DNA from: Glacieibacterium sp965200405
Lineage (GTDB): Bacteria; Pseudomonadota; Alphaproteobacteria; Sphingomonadales; Sphingomonadaceae
Length of the DNA stretch: 64,000 nt
NCBI RefSeq assembly: GCF_965200405.1
Contig: NZ_OZ241356.1
Location: forward strand, 2,418,001-2,482,000
Direction of reading: 5' to 3'
The notes beneath the pieces are model-generated. The model saw only the letters and a list, made by a program, of their open reading frames with translations. It was not told where the DNA came from and ran no database searches. The position numbers and the translations under genes are program-made. Numbering within the stretch: the stretch's first letter is position 1; the number at the start of each line of letters is the position of its first letter. Below, one piece after another: positions 1 to 7,204 of the stretch.

Positions 1-220
1 TGACCGACACCGGGCTCGACGAGACGAGATTGGGATTGCGGATCAGGGTGCCGGTGACGACGACATCGGCGCCCGGGGCCTCGTCGGCGACTGCGGCTTC
101 GGCGGTCTGGGCGCCGGGTGGAGGAGTAGTGGCCACCTGCGCGAGCACAGGTTGGACGAATAGTGACACTCCAGCGAACAAGGTCGACGCCAACAGGCGC
201 GATCGATACTGACTCAGCAT
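1..220 (-). CDS. TonB-dependent receptor, N-terminal fragment (cut by window edge)
   Basis: Only the first 73 codons are in the window; the frame runs off the left edge on the minus strand. The start is the ATG ending at 220, with a clear AGGGGA ribosome site about 9 bases upstream. Residues 1-25 or so form a signal peptide (basic MLSQYRSR, hydrophobic core, VLAQ cut). An acidic, proline-rich linker follows, then ADVVVTGTLIRNPN, the usual beginning of the TonB box and plug in sphingomonad outer-membrane receptors. Family knowledge: such receptors import sugars, siderophores or other bulky ligands with TonB energy. Next to GH67 and GH3 genes, a xylo-oligosaccharide ligand is plausible but inferred. 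The barrel is outside the window, so nothing more can be said of specificity. Confidence 0.8.
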   Translation of the reverse strand, partial: MLSQYRSRLLASTLFAGVSLFVQPVLAQVATTPPPGAQTAEAAVADEAPGADVVVTGTLIRNPNLVSSSPVSV

Positions 221-453
221 CTCGAATTTCCCCTTTCACATCTGAATTGTGTCAGCCTGCCTTTTTACCAAGTTCTGCGGCCAACACCTGCGGACGATGG
301 TGCAACTGTTAAGGGTGGAGCTGTTCGCTCACAATGCAGCTATCCAGATCTGTGTATTTTTTCCACGCATTGTAGCAACATCGTCACACCTGCCATGAGC
401 TTGTCCGCGCCCGCGACAGTCTCTAGCCTGATCTGGTGACTGAAAGGACGAGC

Positions 454-987
454 ATGATCGTGCGCTGCATGGTGACGGCCCTGGTATTGACCATGTCGGT
501 GGGGGCGGAGGCAGCAACGTCCCCGAGCGCCAGTGACCGGGTGCTGCAACCCTTCGCCGATTGTCGCGCGATTGGCGCACCGGATGCGCGCCTTGCCTGC
601 TTCGACAAGGCGGCAGCCTCGCTGGAGGCGGCAGTTGCTGCGCGTGACGTGCGCATCGTCGACCGGCAGGAGATCGGCAGGGTCAAACGCTCGCTGTTCG
701 GCTTCGCATTGCCGAGGGTCGCGCTGTTCGACGGTGGCGACCGCAAGACCGGGCGGGACGAGCCCGACTTCACCGAGATCGACACGACCATCGCCAGCGC
801 CCGGCGGGTCGAGAACGATCGGATCGAACTTCAGCTGGCCGACGAGGACGCCCGATGGCGCACCACCGAGCCTATGTCGTTCACGCCGCGCAACGGCGCG
901 AAGATCCACATCCGCAAGGGCGCCCTCGGCAACTATTTCCTGTCGATCGCCGGCGAGCGCACCGTGCGCGGGATGCGCGTCCGCTAG
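454..987 (+). CDS. Small exported protein of unknown function
   Basis: A 177-residue protein. An in-frame GTG lies at 436, but the ATG at 454 has AAAGGA at the right distance and begins a good signal peptide (MIVRCMVTALVLTMSVGAEA). The mature N-terminus has a C-x6-D-x-RL-x-CFD pattern (around residues 37-50) that is seen at the start of various small exported proteobacterial proteins, where the two cysteines probably form a disulfide. The rest is polar, with a C-terminal basic strand-rich part (IHIRKGALGNYFLSI). I do not recognise a named family. It lies between a divergent TonB receptor and the convergent alpha-glucuronidase, which may be coincidence. Confidence 0.7.
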   Translation: MIVRCMVTALVLTMSVGAEAATSPSASDRVLQPFADCRAIGAPDARLACFDKAAASLEAAVAARDVRIVDRQEIGRVKRSLFGFALPRVALFDGGDRKTGRDEPDFTEIDTTIASARRVENDRIELQLADEDARWRTTEPMSFTPRNGAKIHIRKGALGNYFLSIAGERTVRGMRVR

Positions 988-1006
988 GCCCTGAACATGC
1001 TCCGGG

Positions 1007-3148
1007 TCAGGGATTGCCCGGCGCGTAGGTGAAGTCCTGCGCCTTGTACCACGCCAGGTCGTGCGCCGGCGGAGCGGCACCGGCAGGCAGTTTCAGGCCG
1101 TTGACCGACATCCAGTAGGACAGGCTGGCATCGCGCCACCACCGCGCGTCGCGCTCCTCGATCCTGAGGAACGCGGCGGTCTTGGCGAAGCGTTCGGCAT
1201 CGACCTGCGGCTCCAGCGTCGCCCAGGTCCGGCCTGCCGAGGCGACGCTGGCGATGCCCCTGTCGTAGTCGGCGACCATCTCCTCCCACAGCGTCCGGCC
1301 CGACTTCATGCGGTAGTTCCACGGCAGGTGATGGAACCACAGGATGTCGCGCTCGGGTGTCGTCGCCGGGTCGGCCAGCTGCCGCGCGATGGCGGGCGCA
1401 TATTGCGCGACGGCGTTGCTCCCGGAGGCGGTGCGGTCGAAGCCGATACCGTCCTTGCCGGCGCGGGCATAATAGACCGGGTTCCACTCGGGACGCTTGA
1501 GGTCGGCGATCCACGGCGCCGGGCCAAAGTGATGCCCGGTCGCCATCTGGTGGGCAAGACCGAGCGGCGTCATGTAATCCACAACCGCCTCGCGCGAGCC
1601 GGCCATCATCCGCACTACCGGGTCGACCACCGCGGCGTTGGGCGCAAAGGTCATCGCCGCCCATTCGCGCGCCACCGCATCCGACGAGATTTCCGGGTTC
1701 CAGGCGAAGCGCCCGAAGGCGTACCAATTGGCCTGGTTGAAGGTCGATCCCGACCAGTCGCGGTCGCGGCCGATGTTGGCGACCCCGGCGATGCCGGTCA
1801 GCGCATGCCCGTCCAGCGATCCGTCGACGACCTTGGCGACCGTCGAGCCCGGCCCCTTGGCGAGGGTGTCGCTGCGTAGCGCCTCCTCGAACATCGGGCC
1901 GAGGTAGGCGAGGCTGGTCGCCTGGCCGAGATACTCCTTGGTCGCCTGGAACTCCATCATCAGCGGGGTGCGCGGCATCGCCCCGAACAGCGGGTGAAAC
2001 GGCTCGCGCGGCTGGAAGTCGATGGCGCCGTTCTTGACCTGGACGATGACGTTCGCGGCGAACTTGCCGTCGAGCGGCTTGAAGTCGTCGTACGCCTGCT
2101 TGGCGCGGTCCTCGGGATTGTCGTGCGCATAGACGAAGGCGCGCCACATCACGATGCCGCCGTGCGGGGCGAGCGCGGCGGCGAGCATGTTGGCGCCGTC
2201 GGCATGGCTGCGGTGGTAATCCTGCGGGCCGGGCTGGCCTTCGGAGTTGGCCTTGACCAGCAGCCCGCCGAAATCCGGGATGGCACGATACAGTTCGTCG
2301 GCCTTGGCTCGCCACCAGGCGGCGACGGCGGGGTCGAGCGGGTCGGCGGTCTTGAGCTTGCCGATCTCGATCGGGGCGGAGAAGCGCGCCGACAGGTAGA
2401 CCTTGATGCCATAGGGCCGGAACACGTCGGCCAGCGCGGCCGCCTTGGCGATGTACGGCGCGGTCAGGCTGTCGGCCTTGGCGTTGACGTTGTTCAGGAC
2501 GGTGCCGTTGATCCCGATCGAGGCGTTGGCGCGGGCATAATCGACATAGCGCGGGTCACTGAAGTCGGGCAGCAGCCACCAGTCCCACAGCGACTGCCCG
2601 GCATAGCCGCGCTCGACGGTGCCGGTCAGATTGTCCCAGTGATTGAGCAGGCGCAGCTTTATCCGTGGCGACGACGACAGGTCGACGCCAGCCAGCGCAC
2701 CGCCGGTCTGGACCCAGCGCAGCAAGGCGAAGCTGCCGTACAATAGCCCGGTATCGCCGTTCGCGGTGACCAGCGTGACGCGCTTGCCGCCGACGGTCAC
2801 GGTGCGGACGAGATAGCCCTCATTGCCGAGCGGCCCGACCGGCAGATGCAGCGCCGCGACCATCGGATCGCGCGCCGTCGCGAGCAGGATGCCGCCGGCC
2901 GCAAGGTCAGGGCTCTCCGCGACGCGTGCCCCCGACAGGCCTGACAATCCGCGAGCCAGTTCAGCCGCGGCGATGCGGACGGTCGGCGAGCTGCCGCGCA
3001 TCGTGATCGCGGCGGCGTGGACGCCGTGCAACGGTCGGTAGCGCAGCCACAGGTCATAGCCGTCCTCGGCTCGCGCCGCGCTGCCGACGATGCCGAGCAC
3101 CACCAGGATCGTCGTCGTCAAGCACCGGGCAAAGCCAGTCACGCCCAC
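1007..3148 (-). CDS. aguA: GH67 alpha-glucuronidase, exported
   Basis: A 713-residue protein with a signal peptide (residues 1-27, ending AARA) followed by the GH67 opening GYDLWLRY. GH67 enzymes remove 4-O-methyl-D-glucuronic acid from the non-reducing end of glucuronoxylan oligosaccharides. The predicted catalytic set is visible: acid E303 in ANSEGQPGP, and the pair D377 (NGAIDFQ) and E405 (TKEYLG). Their 28-residue spacing matches that of D365/E393 in Cellvibrio GlcA67A. Length is normal for the family. The signal peptide implies periplasmic action on imported oligomers. The divergent GH3 gene starts about 125 bases away, so the two probably share a promoter region and release xylose and glucuronate together. 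Confident at family level. Confidence 0.93.
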   Translation of the reverse strand: MGVTGFARCLTTTILVVLGIVGSAARAEDGYDLWLRYRPLHGVHAAAITMRGSSPTVRIAAAELARGLSGLSGARVAESPDLAAGGILLATARDPMVAALHLPVGPLGNEGYLVRTVTVGGKRVTLVTANGDTGLLYGSFALLRWVQTGGALAGVDLSSSPRIKLRLLNHWDNLTGTVERGYAGQSLWDWWLLPDFSDPRYVDYARANASIGINGTVLNNVNAKADSLTAPYIAKAAALADVFRPYGIKVYLSARFSAPIEIGKLKTADPLDPAVAAWWRAKADELYRAIPDFGGLLVKANSEGQPGPQDYHRSHADGANMLAAALAPHGGIVMWRAFVYAHDNPEDRAKQAYDDFKPLDGKFAANVIVQVKNGAIDFQPREPFHPLFGAMPRTPLMMEFQATKEYLGQATSLAYLGPMFEEALRSDTLAKGPGSTVAKVVDGSLDGHALTGIAGVANIGRDRDWSGSTFNQANWYAFGRFAWNPEISSDAVAREWAAMTFAPNAAVVDPVVRMMAGSREAVVDYMTPLGLAHQMATGHHFGPAPWIADLKRPEWNPVYYARAGKDGIGFDRTASGSNAVAQYAPAIARQLADPATTPERDILWFHHLPWNYRMKSGRTLWEEMVADYDRGIASVASAGRTWATLEPQVDAERFAKTAAFLRIEERDARWWRDASLSYWMSVNGLKLPAGAAPPAHDLAWYKAQDFTYAPGNP

Positions 3149-3273
3149 TCCCCACGCCGCATTTGCGGTCGATCAGCCGTTATTGACAAGCCGCGAGCGC
3201 GACACGCATGGTAACGCTATCATGGCGACGGCATCGACAGCAATGCCGCGATCCAACTGGCCGGGGAGCGAGA
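3149..3273. promoter_or_regulatory. Divergent intergenic region between GH67 and GH3 genes
   Basis: The 125 bases separate two divergent glycosidase genes and must hold the promoters for both. The GGGGAG ribosome site of the GH3 gene is at its right end. I could not pick out a convincing operator or -35/-10 pair by eye, so only the bidirectional promoter role is inferred. Confidence 0.4.
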
Positions 3274-5697
3274 ATGTCCGATTGTGATGCTGAAACTATG
3301 CCCGCCGCAGTCGACGCGCCGGCGCTGAACACGACGCGGCGCGGCTTCATCGCCGGCATGGCGTCGGTCTCCGCCTTGGCGCTCGTTCCCGGCGCGGCGC
3401 TGGCGGCCGGCACCGTCTACCGGGACGCACGCGCCCCGGTCGCGCTGCGGGTCGACGACCTGCTTGGGCGCATGACCCTCGACGAGAAGGCCGCCCAGCT
3501 GATCACGCTGTCGACGACGAAGAAGGACGTCATGGACGCCGCGCTGGCCTTCGATCCGGCCCGCGCTACCACAGCCTATCCCAACGGCATCGGACAGATC
3601 GCGCGGCCATCGGACCGTGGCGGCGCGGCGACGGCGACCAATACCGGGGCCGCGGTGACCGGGCGGTGGCGCGCGCCCGCCGACACCATCGCCTTCGTCA
3701 ACGCTACCCAGGCCTGGGCCCGCGCCAGCACCCGGCTCGGCATCCCGGTGCTGTTCCACGAGGAGGCGCTGCACGGCTATATGGCGCCCGAGGCGACCAG
3801 TTTCCCACAGGCGATCGCGCTGGCCAGCAGCTTCGACCGCGACCTGGTCGGCCGGGTCAATGCCGTGATCGGCCGGGAAGTCCGCGCGCACGGCACCGTG
3901 CTGGCGCTGTCCCCGGTCGTCGACATCGCCCGCGACCCGCGCTGGGGCCGGATCGAGGAGACCTTCGGCGAGGATCCCTACCTATGCGGCGAACTCGGCG
4001 TCGCCGCGGTCACCGGGCTGCAGGGCAGCGGCAAGACCCTTGCCCCGGGCAAGGTCTTCGCCACTCTCAAGCACATGACCGGGCACGGCCAGCCGATGGC
4101 AGGCAACAACGTCGCGCCCGCAGAACTCGGCGAGCGCGAAATCCGCTCGGCGTTCCTGCCGCCGTTCCGCAAGGTCGTCGCACGCACCGGCATCGGCGCG
4201 GTGATGCCCTCGTACAACGAGATCGACGGCATCCCGAGCCACTCCAGCACCTGGCTGCTCAAGGACATCCTGCGCGGCGAATGGGGCTTCGACGGCGCCA
4301 TCGTCAGCGATTACGCGGCGATCCCCGAGCTCGCGTCGTTCCACCACCTCGCCGCCGACAACGACGGCGCTGCCCATCTGGCGCTGCTCGCCGGGGTCGA
4401 TTGCGACCTGCCTGACGGTCGCGCCTATCGCGGGCTGGCGGCAGCGGTGCGCGCCGGCAAGGTGCCGCTGGCGCTGGTAGACGCGGCCTGCCGCCACATG
4501 CTGACCATGAAGTTCCGCGCCGGCCTGTTCGAGGCCGCGCCGATCGATGCAAAGGCCGCGGCCAGGCTCACCGCCAACCCCGAGGCGCGCGCGCTGGCGT
4601 TGGAGGCGGCGCGGCGGGCGATGGTGCTGCTCACCAACGACGGTATCCTGCCGCTGAAGGCCGGCGCCCACCGCCGCGTCGCGGTGATCGGGCCGGATGC
4701 GGCGGTAGCGCGGCTCGGCGGCTATTCCTCGATCCCGCGCACCACCGTGTCGCTGCTCGAAGGCGTCCGCGCCCGGCTGGCGGGCAAGGCCGAGGTCGTC
4801 CACGCGCAGGGCGTCTTCATCACCCAGAACGAGGACCGCTCCGCCAACGAGGTGCTGCTCGCCGACCCCGACAAGAACCGCCAGCTGATCGCCGAGGCGG
4901 TGACCGTGGCGCAAGGCTCCGACATCGTGCTGCTGGCGATCGGCGACACCGAACAGACCAGCCGCGAGGGTTACGCCAAGACCCATCTCGGCGACCGCAC
5001 CGACCTCGACCTGCTCGGCGAGCAGAACGCGCTGTTCGCGGCGTTGAAGGCGACTGGAAAGCCGATCGTCGTCGTCGCCATCAACGGCCGCCCGCCGTCA
5101 TGGCCGCTGGTCGTCACGCAGGCCAACGCGCTGCTCGAATGCTGGTATGTTGGGCAGGAAGGCGGCACCGCCATCGCCGAGGCGCTGTTCGGCGACGTCA
5201 ATCCTGGCGGTAAGCTGCCCGTCACCGTGGTCCGCGACGTCGGGCAGGTGCCATTCTACTATAATCACAAGCCATCGGCCCGACGCGGCTATCTGTTCGC
5301 CGACGCTTCACCGCTGTTCCCGTTCGGCCACGGCCTGAGCTACACCAGCTTCACGGTCGGAGCGCCGCGCCTGTCGGCCGCGCGGATCGGCATCGCCGAC
5401 ACCGTCCAAATCGAGGTCGACGTCGCTAACACCGGCGCCCGCGCCGGCGACGAGGTCGTCCAGCTGTATATCCGCGACCAGGTCTCGTCGGTCAGCCGCC
5501 CGGTCCTCGAGCTCCGTGGCTTCGAGCGCGTCGGCCTCAAGCCCGGCGAGCGGCGTACCGTCCGCTTCACCCTTGGTCCCGACGCGTTCTCGCTGTGGAA
5601 TCGTGCGATGCAGGAGGTCGTCGAGCCGGGCCTGTTCGACATCATGGCGGGGTCTAGTTCGGCCAATCTCAAGACCACCATCCTGGAAATCGCCTGA
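3274..5697 (+). CDS. GH3 family beta-glycosidase (beta-xylosidase/beta-glucosidase), Tat-exported
   Basis: An 807-residue protein. The frame is open from 3208, but the ATG at 3274 follows GGGGAG and gives a proper Tat signal (TTRRGFIAG, then a hydrophobic stretch ending AALA). The GH3 TIM-barrel follows, with KHMTGHGQP and the nucleophile aspartate near residue 346 in GFDGAIVSDYAA. The alpha/beta sandwich domain comes next, then a C-terminal fibronectin-III-like domain (RAGDEVVQLYIRD). GH3 enzymes remove terminal beta-linked sugars with retention. The divergent GH67 neighbour points to beta-xylosidase activity, but GH3 sequence alone does not separate xylosidase from glucosidase. Tat export suggests it folds in the cytoplasm and works in the periplasm. 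Confidence 0.92.
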   Translation: MSDCDAETMPAAVDAPALNTTRRGFIAGMASVSALALVPGAALAAGTVYRDARAPVALRVDDLLGRMTLDEKAAQLITLSTTKKDVMDAALAFDPARATTAYPNGIGQIARPSDRGGAATATNTGAAVTGRWRAPADTIAFVNATQAWARASTRLGIPVLFHEEALHGYMAPEATSFPQAIALASSFDRDLVGRVNAVIGREVRAHGTVLALSPVVDIARDPRWGRIEETFGEDPYLCGELGVAAVTGLQGSGKTLAPGKVFATLKHMTGHGQPMAGNNVAPAELGEREIRSAFLPPFRKVVARTGIGAVMPSYNEIDGIPSHSSTWLLKDILRGEWGFDGAIVSDYAAIPELASFHHLAADNDGAAHLALLAGVDCDLPDGRAYRGLAAAVRAGKVPLALVDAACRHMLTMKFRAGLFEAAPIDAKAAARLTANPEARALALEAARRAMVLLTNDGILPLKAGAHRRVAVIGPDAAVARLGGYSSIPRTTVSLLEGVRARLAGKAEVVHAQGVFITQNEDRSANEVLLADPDKNRQLIAEAVTVAQGSDIVLLAIGDTEQTSREGYAKTHLGDRTDLDLLGEQNALFAALKATGKPIVVVAINGRPPSWPLVVTQANALLECWYVGQEGGTAIAEALFGDVNPGGKLPVTVVRDVGQVPFYYNHKPSARRGYLFADASPLFPFGHGLSYTSFTVGAPRLSAARIGIADTVQIEVDVANTGARAGDEVVQLYIRDQVSSVSRPVLELRGFERVGLKPGERRTVRFTLGPDAFSLWNRAMQEVVEPGLFDIMAGSSSANLKTTILEIA

Positions 5698-5699
5698 GC

Positions 5700-5725
5700 A
5701 TCGCAGCAGGTATCACAGCTGCGAT
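5700..5725 (+). terminator. Stem-loop after the GH3 gene
   Basis: A perfect 8-base inverted repeat (ATCGCAGC ... GCTGCGAT, loop of 10) begins 2 bases after the GH3 stop codon. There is no clear T-run behind it, so it may be a 3' stabilising hairpin or a weak terminator rather than a classic intrinsic one. Confidence 0.4.
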
Positions 5726-5831
5726 CGAATCAGCGTTCCTGGTCGAGAGTTTGCAAAGCCGCGTTGCTTCTGGGTGGAGCGGTAAACTCTGGTGCCGCCC
5801 CAGCTAACCTAATGTAAACACTAGGGATCGC

Positions 5832-5909
5832 TGGGGCGGACGACGGGGATTGAACCCGCAACCTCCGGTACCACAAACCGGCGCTCTAACCAATTGAGCT
5901 ACGACCGCC
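5832..5909 (-). tRNA. tRNA-His (GTG anticodon)
   Basis: The minus strand folds as a full cloverleaf: D arm GCTC/GAGC, anticodon arm CCGGT-TTGTGGT-ACCGG with anticodon GTG, T arm GCGGG-TTCAATC-CCCGT, and an encoded CCA. The extra G(-1) opposite C73, the histidine identity element, is present (position 5909). Acceptor position 5:68 reads T:T, a mismatch in an otherwise paired stem. Confidence 0.95.
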
Positions 5910-6024
5910 ACGCGCGAAGGAAGCCCGCATAGCCATATCGTCGCTGGAGGGCAAGAACCGCCTTCCGCCAAATGCAAAGTTATATTATTGCGCGGGCCTG
6001 TAATTTCCTGACCGGAGCCTGGCG

Positions 6025-7059
6025 ATGCTGTTCGACGCACCCGATTTCGACGCCCACGAGGCCGTTCACTTCGCCACCGACACGGCGACTGGCCTCCAGA
6101 CGATCATCGCGGTCCATTCGACGCATCTCGGGCCGGCCGCGGGTGGTTGCCGCTGGTGGACCTATGCCGACGACGCCGCGGCGCTGACCGATGCGCTGCG
6201 CCTGTCGCGGGGCATGAGCTACAAGAACGCCATGGCTGGGCTGCCGATGGGTGGCGGCAAGGCGGTGATTCTGAAGGGTGCGCCCAAGACGCAGACGTTC
6301 CTGCAGGCCTTCGGGCGGGTCATCGACGGACTTGGCGGACGCTATGTCACGGCGGAGGACGTGGGCATGTCGGACGCCGACATGACGATGATCGCCGGTG
6401 CGACGAAGTACGTTTCGGGCCTGCCGGTGGCGGGCGGGCAGGCGGGCGGCAATCCGGGTCCGTCGACGGCGGAGGGCATCTTCGTCGGCATGCGCGCGGC
6501 TGTTTCGCACAAGCTCGGGCGCAGCGACTTTACCGGCGTGCATGTCGCGGTTCAGGGGTTGGGCAGCGTCGGCGGCTCGCTGGCGCGCAAGCTGGCGGCG
6601 GCGGGTGCGAAGCTGACGCTGGCGGACATCGATTCGGCACGGGCGGCGGCGTTGGCGACCGAGCTCGGCGCGACCTATGCTGCGAACGACGAGATCATGA
6701 CGGTAGCCGCCGATGTGTTCAGCCCGAACGCGCTGGGCGCGGTGCTGACCGCCGACAGCATCGCGGCGCTGAACGTCGCGGTCGTCGCGGGTGCGGCGAA
6801 CAACCAGCTGGCGCAGCCCGGCGACGGGGCGCGGCTGACGGCTCGGGGCATTCTGTACGCGCCCGACTATGTCATCAACGCGGGCGGCATCATCAACGTC
6901 GTCGCGGAATATCTGGGGCAGGGCGATGCCGCCTCGGTCGCGGCCAGCATCGCGCGGATCGAGGGCCGGCTGGCCGACATCTTCGCCGAGGCGGATGCAA
7001 GCAACCGCCCGACCGACGAGGTCGCCGACGCGATGGCGCGCAAGCTGATCGGGCGCTGA
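6025..7059 (+). CDS. Glu/Leu/Phe/Val dehydrogenase family protein (leucine dehydrogenase-like)
   Basis: A 344-residue amino-acid dehydrogenase that would interconvert a branched-chain or aromatic L-amino acid and its 2-oxo acid with NAD and ammonia. The N-terminal catalytic domain carries GMSYKNAMAGLPMGGGKAV, where the GGGK lysine is the substrate/catalytic lysine of the family, and a second lysine lies in YKNA. The Rossmann domain begins near residue 170 with VQGLGSVGGS. The length of about 345 fits leucine and phenylalanine dehydrogenases, not hexameric glutamate dehydrogenase (about 450). It stands alone behind tRNA-His, so context does not fix the substrate. Confidence 0.85.
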   Translation: MLFDAPDFDAHEAVHFATDTATGLQTIIAVHSTHLGPAAGGCRWWTYADDAAALTDALRLSRGMSYKNAMAGLPMGGGKAVILKGAPKTQTFLQAFGRVIDGLGGRYVTAEDVGMSDADMTMIAGATKYVSGLPVAGGQAGGNPGPSTAEGIFVGMRAAVSHKLGRSDFTGVHVAVQGLGSVGGSLARKLAAAGAKLTLADIDSARAAALATELGATYAANDEIMTVAADVFSPNALGAVLTADSIAALNVAVVAGAANNQLAQPGDGARLTARGILYAPDYVINAGGIINVVAEYLGQGDAASVAASIARIEGRLADIFAEADASNRPTDEVADAMARKLIGR

Positions 7060-7068
7060 CCTCCTGCT

Positions 7069-7169
7069 CCCCTCCCGGAACGGGAGGGGCCGGGGGTGGG
7101 TCTTCCCCGAGGTCGGCAGCCTGAGTTTATGCCAAGTCCCACTCCCGTCCCCTCCCGTTCCGGGAGGGG
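7069..7169. repeat. Pair of GC-rich perfect palindromes
   Basis: Two 21-base palindromes lie in the gap between the dehydrogenase and tamB: CCCCTCCCG-GAA-CGGGAGGGG (7069-7089) and CCCCTCCCG-TTC-CGGGAGGGG (7149-7169). They are also inverted copies of each other, and short flanking GGGGGTGGG / CCCACTCCC pieces extend the symmetry. The layout looks like a bacterial REP/BIME-type dispersed repeat and could also act as a bidirectional terminator for the two convergent genes. Confidence 0.65.
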
Positions 7170-7204
7170 GGTAGTAAGGCCAGGCAGCTAGCGGCCGCCC
7201 TGCG

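Noticed and set aside
30..212. Open frame on the plus strand at the left edge
   Set aside because: It is antisense to the TonB receptor N-terminus, which has a signal peptide and ribosome site.
984..2315. Second long minus frame inside the GH67 gene
   Set aside because: It is a GC-rich shadow frame with arginine/alanine-biased composition, covered by the GH67 frame that has catalytic residues.
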